A stretch of DNA of 7,625 nucleotides from Bacteroidota bacterium (GTDB taxonomy: Bacteria; Bacteroidota; Bacteroidia; Flavobacteriales; Flavobacteriaceae). The translations under genes and the position numbers were made by a program. Below the pieces are notes generated by a model, which was given only the letters and a program-made list of their open reading frames with translations, made no database searches and was not told the origin of the DNA. Positions 1 through 6,039 of the stretch are shown here, piece after piece (position 1 is the first letter of the stretch; the number at the start of each line of letters is the position of its first letter). The stretch spans positions 1 to 7,625 of the forward strand of contig JABHYI010000025.1 in the NCBI GenBank assembly GCA_018656255.1. Direction: 5' to 3'.

Positions 1-54
1 GAAATTCTTACGGCAATCTCTCAGCGTGTGAGGCGAGTTATCACAAGATCATAA
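1..54 (+). CDS. alr: Alanine racemase, C-terminal end only (partial)
   Basis: Frame 1 is open from the first base to a TAA at 52-54 and encodes 17 residues, EILTAISQRVRRVITRS. The pattern EIL-x-x-(I/V)S-x-RV-x-RV is the familiar C-terminal signature of PLP-dependent alanine racemases, which interconvert L- and D-alanine in the cytoplasm for peptidoglycan synthesis. Family knowledge: in these enzymes this segment closes the C-terminal beta domain, so everything catalytic lies upstream of the window. The next gene, asd, also feeds cell-wall precursor synthesis, which fits. The call rests on a short tail and the neighbour alone. The alternative is an unrelated protein with a similar end. The gene is cut by the window edge and shows no sign of being broken. 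Confidence 0.7.
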   Translation, partial: EILTAISQRVRRVITRS

Positions 55-62
55 GGTGTTTT

Positions 63-78
63 AACCTGCGGTTTTTTT
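63..78 (+). terminator. Weak possible terminator after alr
   Basis: A 4-bp stem, AACC (63-66) pairing with GGTT (70-73) around a TGC loop, runs into T residues up to 78. It lies 8 bases after the alr stop. The stem is very short, so this may be chance or an inefficient terminator, and alr and asd may still be co-transcribed. Confidence 0.25.
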
Positions 79-135
79 AATTTAAAGACTTTAAAATTTT
101 TAAACAATAGTGTACCTTTAAAAAAAAATATTCCT

Positions 136-1125
136 ATGAAAATAGCTGTTATAGGTGCCTCAGGAATGGTTGGCACGGTGATGCTGAAACTTCTTGAAGA
201 GCGAAACTTTCCTGTCACAGAACTGCTACTTGTAGCCTCAAAAAAATCTGTAGGCAAACAACTTTTATTTAAAAATAAAGCCCTTAAAATAATCGCTATT
301 GAAGATGCCGTGAAGGCCAAACCTGCTATTGCTATATTCTCTGCTGGGGGTGAAACTTCATTGGAGTGGGCTCCTAAATTTGCGCACGTTGGCACAACCG
401 TTATAGACAACTCATCTGTTTGGCGTATGGATCCAAACAAAAAATTGATTGTTCCAGAAATCAATGCACAAACGCTCACCAAAGAAGATAAAATTATAGC
501 CAACCCAAATTGCTCTACCATACAACTGGTTATGGCCTTGGCTCCATTGCACAAAAAATACAAGATAAAACGGGTGGTGGTATCCACCTACCAATCTGTC
601 TCTGGAACAGGTGCAAATGCAGTAAAACAAATGGAGGATGAAGAAAAGGATGTTGCTGCCCAGATGGTCTATCCGCATCAAATTCATAGAAATGTAATCC
701 CTCATTGTGATGTTTTTCAAGACAATGGGTACACAAAAGAGGAAATGAAATTGGCCCTTGAGCCTCAAAAAATATTAAACGATCGTAGTTTTTCTATCAC
801 CGCCACAGCCGTGAGGGTGCCTACCTCTGGGGGCCATAGCGAGGCTGTAAATGTTGCCTTTTTAAATGATTTCACCCTAGATCAAGTGAGAAACACTCTT
901 CAAAAAACTCCTGGGGTTACACTTCAAGACAATCCTGATACTAACACCTATCCAATGCCTATTTTAGCTCACGATAAGGATGAAGTTTTTGTAGGTAGGC
1001 TGCGTAGAGATCTTTCACAGCAAAACACACTCAATATGTGGATTGTATGTGATAATTTAAGAAAAGGAGCCGCCACAAATGCTATTCAAATTGCAGAGTA
1101 CTTGGTAGCGCATCAGCTTGTGTAA
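136..1125 (+). CDS. asd: Aspartate-semialdehyde dehydrogenase
   Basis: A cytoplasmic enzyme that reduces L-4-aspartyl phosphate to L-aspartate-4-semialdehyde with NADPH. This is the branch point toward diaminopimelate/lysine, threonine and methionine. The 329-residue protein has the usual family length. It opens directly with the Rossmann dinucleotide motif GASGMVG (residues 7-13), which fixes the ATG at 136. The catalytic cysteine is Cys126 in NPNCST, preceded by the IDNSS segment (90-94). The second catalytic region is R227-VPTSGG-H234-SEAV, with the active-site His234. The C-terminal DNLRKGAATNAIQIAE helix (306-321) is typical. Nothing is missing or truncated. It follows the alr tail by 81 bases. 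That gap holds a TACCTTTA element at 113-120 resembling a flavobacterial -7 box, but no well-placed TTG, so its own promoter is uncertain. Confidence 0.96.
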   Translation: MKIAVIGASGMVGTVMLKLLEERNFPVTELLLVASKKSVGKQLLFKNKALKIIAIEDAVKAKPAIAIFSAGGETSLEWAPKFAHVGTTVIDNSSVWRMDPNKKLIVPEINAQTLTKEDKIIANPNCSTIQLVMALAPLHKKYKIKRVVVSTYQSVSGTGANAVKQMEDEEKDVAAQMVYPHQIHRNVIPHCDVFQDNGYTKEEMKLALEPQKILNDRSFSITATAVRVPTSGGHSEAVNVAFLNDFTLDQVRNTLQKTPGVTLQDNPDTNTYPMPILAHDKDEVFVGRLRRDLSQQNTLNMWIVCDNLRKGAATNAIQIAEYLVAHQLV

Positions 1126-1307
1126 CTCTAATAATTAGTTTGCAGGCTTGTTTTGGTCTTAAAAAAAAGAGTTGCCTTGTAAATGTTAAATTTATAATAA
1201 TTGTCTCATTCACTGATGGATAAACAGACATAACTTTATACATTGCTAATAATATTGAATTTAAAGCCCTATTTTTAGACTTTTTTAGATGAAATAATTT
1301 TTAAGAA

Positions 1308-2690
1308 ATGCACAAAGTTTTATATCTGTTATTTGCAATGCTGCTAATCACCTCGTGTGGTTCAGATGATGATACAGATGTTTTTGTTCCTCTAGAGATA
1401 CAAACACAAGAAGATTTTGTACAAGTATCAACACTGCAAACAATTAGCATTGACATTTTCGCTAACGATACAAATATTCCTGCAACCGGGCTGCTATCTG
1501 TCACATCCCCAAGCAATGGTGATGTAACAATAAACAACAGTAACACCCCGCAAGACACTAGCGATGATGTTTTAGAATATGATCCAGCTGTAAATTTTGT
1601 TGGCACAGACACCTTGCAGTATACCATTTGCCTTCAAGACGGAACCAATTGCAAAACAGAAACTATTTCTATTATTGTTTTTCAAGACACAAGCGTTACC
1701 CTAGATTTAGATAAATTCCCTTACGATACCCTTTCTGAATACAATTTTTTTAATGGAGCGCTAAATGCAATACAGCCAGCGTATGGAGTGCTTCCTTATG
1801 AGCCTATAAGTTCATTATTTACAGACTATGCTGTTAAAGAAAGATTTGTTTGGGTGCCTGTGGGTGAAACGGCAAGTTTTGACCAAAACAACAAATCGTT
1901 AGATTTTCCGACGGGTAGTGCGCTTGTGAAAATGTTTTATTACAACAATGTACTGCCAACAAACACAACCAGAATTATTGAAACCAGAGTAATGGTAAAA
2001 ACCCAAGATGGTTGGGACTTTGCTGAATATGTTTGGAACGATGCCCAAACAGAAGCTTTTTTGGAAACCACAGAAGACGGAGGTTACACAGAAGTTAACT
2101 GGTTACAAGATGGACAGCAAAAGTTTGTTAACTACAGAATTCCCGCAAAACAACAATGCGTTATCTGCCATACCAATGACTTTGAGACAGTGCCTCTTGG
2201 TATAAAGCCGCAAAACATTAACTCTTTTCTAACCTACGATGATGGCCCAAGCAATCAATTACAAAAACTAATTGATTTTGGATATCTTGAAGACGCCCTC
2301 CCAGAAAGTATCATAACCGTGGTAGACTGGAAAGACGCTTCAAACTCTCTAGAGCAAAGAGCCAAGTCTTACCTTGATATTAATTGTGCTAATTGCCATA
2401 TTGATGGAGGACAAGGAGATTACAGAGTAATACGCCTTGGATATACAGATACGTTAAACAACGACGAAAATGCAGGTGTATGTGTTGATGCAGACACCCC
2501 AATTCCTGGATTAATGGGGCAAAAACATATTGCACCTGGTGATCCAGAAAACTCAATAATATACTATAGGATGTCTGTCACTGGAGACGAGCCCTATAAA
2601 ATGCCCCAGTTTGGGCAAAGTCTAGTTCATACAGAAGCCCTAGCGCTTATGGAAGACTGGATAAATTCTATTAACCAATCTTGTGATTAA
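1308..2690 (+). CDS. Surface lipoprotein with Ig-like domain and SO2930-type diheme cytochrome c module
   Basis: A 460-residue protein. Residues 1-17 form a lipoprotein signal peptide (LLITSC, lipidated Cys17). The following GSDDDTD resembles the Bacteroidetes lipoprotein export signal, so surface exposure is likely. Residues about 33-126 look like a bacterial Ig-like/cadherin-like domain: an IDIFANDT strand, then YDP-x-x-x-F-x-G-x-D-x-LQYTIC, with a probable disulfide Cys108-Cys115. Residues about 133-460 match what I recognise as the SO2930/HNE_0200 family (TIGR03806), named as diheme c-type cytochromes. Two heme-binding motifs are visible, CVICH (284-288) and CANCH (360-364), with KMP (Met432) a candidate axial ligand. 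A further Cys pair, 392 and 459, is shared with the downstream paralogue. The redox substrate is unknown. The next gene starts 17 bases later with no terminator between, suggesting an operon. The 182-base upstream gap shows only AT-rich sequence and no promoter I trust. Confidence 0.88.
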   Translation: MHKVLYLLFAMLLITSCGSDDDTDVFVPLEIQTQEDFVQVSTLQTISIDIFANDTNIPATGLLSVTSPSNGDVTINNSNTPQDTSDDVLEYDPAVNFVGTDTLQYTICLQDGTNCKTETISIIVFQDTSVTLDLDKFPYDTLSEYNFFNGALNAIQPAYGVLPYEPISSLFTDYAVKERFVWVPVGETASFDQNNKSLDFPTGSALVKMFYYNNVLPTNTTRIIETRVMVKTQDGWDFAEYVWNDAQTEAFLETTEDGGYTEVNWLQDGQQKFVNYRIPAKQQCVICHTNDFETVPLGIKPQNINSFLTYDDGPSNQLQKLIDFGYLEDALPESIITVVDWKDASNSLEQRAKSYLDINCANCHIDGGQGDYRVIRLGYTDTLNNDENAGVCVDADTPIPGLMGQKHIAPGDPENSIIYYRMSVTGDEPYKMPQFGQSLVHTEALALMEDWINSINQSCD

Positions 2691-2707
2691 TTAAAACAAT
2701 TATTATT

Positions 2708-4318
2708 ATGAAAAAATTATTCTTTTTTGCTTGTCTTTTTGCTGTAGCTCAATACAGTGCGGCTCAAGTAACTTTTACACCTCAGTCTGCCGGTACAAAC
2801 TACACTGATAGAGGTATTGTAGATATGAATGGAGACGGCCTGGACGACATCCTTTCTGTTAATAATTCTAATATCCAAGTTTTGTATCAACAAGAAGATG
2901 GATCTTTTATAGAGTCAATTGTTGCCACAGAATTTGCTGACAATTCTCCATCTTGGAGTTTGGCAGCTGCAGATTATGACCGTAACGGCTTTACAGATTT
3001 GCTGTATGGTGGTGGTAACGGTGTTACCTTTATGAGAGCAAACGATGATGGAACAGCATATACTGAAGTATCTGGACCTGAATACGTATTCTCACAACGT
3101 TCTAACTTTGTAGACATCAACAATGATGGTCACCTAGATGCCTATGTTTGTCATGATGTTGAACCAAGTGTTTTTTACATTAATGATGGAGAAGGAAACC
3201 TAGAATACTTTCAAGGTGGTTTGGGAGATTATCCATCTGGAGGACATTATGGATCTGTATGGTTAGACTTTGACAATGATAGAGACGTAGATATGTTTAT
3301 TGCAAAATGTGGTGGAGAGTCTGAAAGAAGAGACAATGAAATGCACGTAAATAATGGAGATGGCACATTTACAGAAAGTGGCGCTTCTCTGAATCTAGAG
3401 GATGACATGCAAACCTGGTCAAGCGCTTGGGCAGATTATGACAATGATGGAGATCTAGACGGATGGATAGGAGCTAGTACTTTTAACTCTGGTTTCCACA
3501 GGCTAATGAGAAATAACGGCAATGGAACCTTTACTGATGTAATTAACGCTTCTGGCCTTACAGAATTTAATGTTACTAGTATTGAAAATCAAACCTATGA
3601 TTTTGACAATGACGGGTATGCAGATATTGTATCTGGTGGAGTAATTTTATATGGTAATGGAGATCTTACTTTCACTATCTCTAGCACAAATATTGGTAAT
3701 GGTGGTTTTGGAGATATCAACGAAGATGGATTTGTTGATGCTATTTCTAATGGGCAGCTTATCATAAATAACACAAACAATAATAACTGGTTAAAAATCA
3801 ACACCGTTGGTGTGGAGAGTAACCTAGGAGGTATTGGTGCAAGAGTTGAGCTAAGCTCGCCTTCTGGAACTCAGATTAGAGAAGTAAGAAGTGGAGAAGG
3901 ATTTAGAAACATGAGTACTTTAAATACGCATTTTGGTCTTGGTCAAGACACAGAAATTACATCTGTAACAATTTACTGGCCATCTGGAATTGTAGATATT
4001 TTTGAAGATCTAGACATCAACATGACCCACAAACTTGTTGAAGGAAATAGTGTTTTAAACACTGGAGATTTCTTAACAAGTGATATTTCTATATTCCCTG
4101 TTCCAGCCCTTGACAACCTAACGGTTTCAAACATTGAAGATGTTGAAGACCCTATCTATACTGTTTTTGACATCACTGGAAGAAAAGTAATGCATGGTAG
4201 GCTAATCAACAACAACATTAATATTTCTCAATTAACTTCTGGGCAATACATCCTTCGTATAGCAGGACAAAAACTTAGAAGAAATAATGTGAAAGCAACC
4301 AAGTTCACGAAAAGATAA
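2708..4318 (+). CDS. Secreted VCBS/FG-GAP repeat protein with ASPIC/UnbV domain and T9SS sorting tail (CRTAC1-like)
   Basis: A 536-residue protein. A Sec signal peptide occupies about residues 1-19 (KK, hydrophobic core, cleavage near SAAQ). Seven Ca-binding DxDxDGxxD-type loops start at residues 39, 89, 136, 187, 243, 298 and 336, as in FG-GAP/VCBS integrin-like beta-propellers. The fourth reads DFDNDRDVD, with Arg replacing the usual Gly. Residues about 360-446 (NWLKI, GGIGARV, REVRSGEGFRNM, FGLG, IYWPSG) are an ASPIC/UnbV domain, as in CRTAC1-family proteins. Residues about 459-536 form a type A T9SS sorting domain (SIFPVPALDNL, YTVFDITGRKV, LTSGQYILRI, ending KFTKR), so the mature protein should cross the outer membrane by T9SS and be anchored or released. 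It sits 17 bases after the diheme lipoprotein gene and is closed by a strong hairpin terminator. Family members are not enzymatically defined; a scaffold or binding role is my inference. Confidence 0.92.
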   Translation: MKKLFFFACLFAVAQYSAAQVTFTPQSAGTNYTDRGIVDMNGDGLDDILSVNNSNIQVLYQQEDGSFIESIVATEFADNSPSWSLAAADYDRNGFTDLLYGGGNGVTFMRANDDGTAYTEVSGPEYVFSQRSNFVDINNDGHLDAYVCHDVEPSVFYINDGEGNLEYFQGGLGDYPSGGHYGSVWLDFDNDRDVDMFIAKCGGESERRDNEMHVNNGDGTFTESGASLNLEDDMQTWSSAWADYDNDGDLDGWIGASTFNSGFHRLMRNNGNGTFTDVINASGLTEFNVTSIENQTYDFDNDGYADIVSGGVILYGNGDLTFTISSTNIGNGGFGDINEDGFVDAISNGQLIINNTNNNNWLKINTVGVESNLGGIGARVELSSPSGTQIREVRSGEGFRNMSTLNTHFGLGQDTEITSVTIYWPSGIVDIFEDLDINMTHKLVEGNSVLNTGDFLTSDISIFPVPALDNLTVSNIEDVEDPIYTVFDITGRKVMHGRLINNNINISQLTSGQYILRIAGQKLRRNNVKATKFTKR

Positions 4319-4332
4319 TTTTTTAATTCTCA

Positions 4333-4368
4333 AAAAACACCATTGAGTGAATTCTCAATGGTGTTTTT
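4333..4368 (+). terminator. Strong intrinsic terminator after the VCBS/ASPIC gene (possible attenuator of the next gene)
   Basis: There is a perfect 15-bp inverted repeat. AAAAACACCATTGAG (4333-4347) pairs with 4354-4368 around a TGAATT loop, with A residues on the 5' side and a T-run on the 3' side. The symmetry would allow termination in either direction. It begins 15 bases after the upstream stop codon and ends only 9 bases before the next start codon. Confidence 0.9.
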
Positions 4369-4377
4369 ATTTACACT

Positions 4378-5472
4378 ATGTTAAAACGGTTCCTATATTT
4401 CGGTCTAATTTGTCTTTTATGTGCTAGCTGCTCTAATGAAGATGACGCAGGATATGTTACTATTGAGCCTGTCTCTGAGGTTACCGTAGATTTATTACAA
4501 GTGCCCTACCCAACACTTTCTGAGTATCATTTTTTTGAGGATACGCTAAGTGAGCTAGCCCCAACATTTGGGGTGCTTCCTTATGAGCCTATTAGTTCAT
4601 TGTTTTCAAACTATGCGCATAAATCGCGTTTTATTTGGCTTCCTAGCGGTACAATAGGCACATATAATGGAGACGCCAATAACATTGAGTTGCCTGTTGG
4701 TAGTGTGATTATTAAAAATTTCTTTTATGACAATGTGCTTCCTGATAATACTAGAGTACTTATTGAAACCCGGCTCATGATTAGAAAAGAAGAGGGCTGG
4801 ACTTTTGCAGAATATTTTTGGAATGAACAGCAAACAGAAGCTTTTCTTGACACACAAGGAGATGGAGGTTTTAAGTATGTAACATGGATCGAAGATGGGC
4901 AGCAGCGTGAAATAAACTACAGAATGCCCTCTGGAAGTGAGTGTTTTACCTGTCATAAAAGCAATACAACAAATGAGCCTATTGGTATAAAGCCTCAAAG
5001 TCTTAACAGCACTTATGCCTTTGCAGATGGCTTGCAAAATCAACTACAAAAGTGGATTGATGTTGGTTATCTTGAAGATAATATACCCACAAACATCAAT
5101 ACCGTTGTGGACTATAGAGACACCTCACAAGACCTTGAAACTAGAGTGCGCTCATATGTAGATATTAATTGCGCTAGCTGTCATAGAGATGAAGGACATT
5201 GTAATTACAGGCCTATGAGGTTTGCCTTTAGCGAAAACAACTTATTGGAAAATTTAGGGGTTTGTGTAACTCCAGATCAAATGTTAAGTAATCTCTCCTT
5301 AGATCAAAAATTAATAAAACCTGGAGATCCAGAAAACTCTGTTATTTACTACCGCCTTAATGTCACGGCGGAAGAAGAACGCATGCCGCTGCTAGGCAGA
5401 AGTATTATCCACAATGACGGTGTTGACTTGCTAAGAGACTGGATTAACTCTCTGGATACTACCTGCGACTAA
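4378..5472 (+). CDS. SO2930-type diheme cytochrome c lipoprotein, second paralogue, without Ig-like domain
   Basis: A 364-residue lipoprotein. The signal peptide ends LCASC with lipidated Cys18, followed by SNEDD, an acidic surface-export-like motif. The start is fixed by the signal peptide and by an in-frame TGA at 4348-4350 with no ATG between. From about residue 36 to the end it aligns along its whole length with residues 133-460 of the lipoprotein encoded at 1308-2690, with roughly half the residues identical by eye. The heme motifs are CFTCH (189-193) and CASCH (265-269), 76 residues apart as in the paralogue. RMP (Met336) is a candidate axial ligand, and Cys296 and Cys363 match the paralogue's Cys392 and Cys459. 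Cys275 is extra. The family is TIGR03806/SO2930, of unknown substrate. There is no Ig-like spacer, so the heme module would sit close to the membrane. The gene is bounded by terminators on both sides. Confidence 0.88.
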   Translation: MLKRFLYFGLICLLCASCSNEDDAGYVTIEPVSEVTVDLLQVPYPTLSEYHFFEDTLSELAPTFGVLPYEPISSLFSNYAHKSRFIWLPSGTIGTYNGDANNIELPVGSVIIKNFFYDNVLPDNTRVLIETRLMIRKEEGWTFAEYFWNEQQTEAFLDTQGDGGFKYVTWIEDGQQREINYRMPSGSECFTCHKSNTTNEPIGIKPQSLNSTYAFADGLQNQLQKWIDVGYLEDNIPTNINTVVDYRDTSQDLETRVRSYVDINCASCHRDEGHCNYRPMRFAFSENNLLENLGVCVTPDQMLSNLSLDQKLIKPGDPENSVIYYRLNVTAEEERMPLLGRSIIHNDGVDLLRDWINSLDTTCD

Positions 5473-5489
5473 AGCTTTTAAAATAGCAC

Positions 5490-5534
5490 AAATACCCCAT
5501 TTGCAAGCAGTTGCACTTGGGGTATTTATTTTTT
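5490..5534 (+). terminator. Intrinsic terminator after the second diheme lipoprotein
   Basis: A 10-bp stem, AAATACCCCA (5490-5499) with TGGGGTATTT (5518-5527), is continued after a 2x2 internal loop by TGCAA (5502-5506) pairing with TTGCA (5511-5515) around a GCAG tetraloop. A T-run follows (5529-5534). It begins 17 bases after the stop codon. Confidence 0.88.
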
Positions 5535-5544
5535 GTTATCTTTA
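5511..5544 (+). promoter_or_regulatory. Putative flavobacterial promoter for the DoxX-like gene, overlapping the terminator
   Basis: TATCTTTA at 5537-5544 matches the Bacteroidetes -7 element TAnnTTTG except at the last base. TTG trinucleotides at 5511-5513 and 5517-5519 lie 23 and 17 bases upstream, both acceptable for the -33 box. The ATG at 5575 follows 30 bases downstream. The -33 candidates sit in the 3' arm of the preceding terminator. This is consensus matching by eye in AT-rich DNA, so it remains tentative. Confidence 0.4.
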
Positions 5545-5574
5545 AGTAACAATAACGCTAAAACAATCGCCATT

Positions 5575-5949
5575 ATGAATTCAACTTTTACAACTATTTT
5601 ACGCATGTTACTGGGTGTTTCTTTGCTAATATTTGGCATGAACAAGTTTATTGCGTTCATTCCTATTTTTGACATGGCCCCAGCAGCAGCAAACTTCATG
5701 GAGTCTTTAAATAGTACAGGATATGTTTTATATGTTGTTGCCAGTTTAGAGCTACTTATCGGGGGGCTACTTCTATTTAAAAAATGGGTTCCATTTGCCC
5801 TTATTTTACTTGCCCCTATTGTTGTTAATATTTTATTGTTCCATCTTTTTTTAGACGTCTCAGGTATGTTTGTGGCTGTTTTAATGTTGGCAATTACAGG
5901 AGTGCTTATATATAAATACTGGAAATCCTACAGCTCTTTGTTTCAATAA
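5575..5949 (+). CDS. DoxX-like small integral membrane protein
   Basis: A 124-residue inner-membrane protein with four predicted hydrophobic helices, at about residues 5-27, 47-68, 70-93 and 96-114. The features resemble the DoxX/DoxX-like family: a first helix ending FGMNKF, a short extracytoplasmic segment with an AAANFMESLN-type sequence (about 37-46), then a second helix with SLELLIGGLLL. Family knowledge: DoxX was named from a subunit of archaeal thiosulfate:quinone oxidoreductase, but most bacterial members have no proven function, and the call implies no reaction. I chose the ATG at 5575. An in-frame TTG at 5533 would extend the protein by 14 polar residues but overlaps the terminator T-run and the putative promoter. 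The gene is isolated between two terminators, so it is probably a single-gene unit unrelated to the cytochromes, although the neighbourhood makes a redox link possible. Confidence 0.8.
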   Translation: MNSTFTTILRMLLGVSLLIFGMNKFIAFIPIFDMAPAAANFMESLNSTGYVLYVVASLELLIGGLLLFKKWVPFALILLAPIVVNILLFHLFLDVSGMFVAVLMLAITGVLIYKYWKSYSSLFQ

Positions 5950-5975
5950 CAATAACAACCCAATCATTAAAATAC

Positions 5976-6014
5976 AAACAGGCCACCTATACCTTTATTA
6001 GGGCCTGTTTTTTT
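5976..6014 (+). terminator. Intrinsic terminator after the DoxX-like gene
   Basis: A 9-bp perfect stem, AAACAGGCC (5976-5984) with GGCCTGTTT (6002-6010), encloses a 17-base loop and ends in seven T residues (6008-6014). It begins 26 bases after the stop codon and ends 25 bases before the next start codon. Confidence 0.85.
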
Positions 6015-6039
6015 ATGTATTTTTATAAAAAATAAACTC

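Noticed and set aside
21..587. 188-residue open frame on the - strand across asd
   Set aside because: It lies antisense to a confidently identified asd gene and shows no recognisable family features. It is a by-product of codon bias in asd.
412..768. 118-residue open frame on the - strand within asd
   Set aside because: Antisense to conserved asd coding sequence, with an unstructured composition rich in Phe, His and Trp and no neighbours or signals.
1126..1307. Promoter or terminator in the gap before the first cytochrome gene
   Set aside because: TAAATTTA (1187-1194) and TAACTTTA (1231-1238) resemble -7 elements but lack a TTG at 17-23 bases. The A8 run at 1161-1168 has no clean stem beside it, and CTAATAATTAG (1128-1138) is too short and AT-rich to trust.
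2822..3739. Tandem DNA repeats or a CRISPR-like array in the propeller gene
   Set aside because: The periodicity comes from seven degenerate protein-level Ca-binding loops at unequal spacing. The nucleotide sequences are not near-identical.
4606..5043. 145-residue open frame on the - strand within the second cytochrome gene
   Set aside because: Antisense to a gene supported by lipobox, heme motifs and paralogue alignment. No supporting features.
5533..5574. Upstream TTG start for the DoxX-like protein
   Set aside because: It would place the start within the terminator T-run and putative promoter and adds a polar stretch before the first helix. The ATG at 5575 gives the normal family start.
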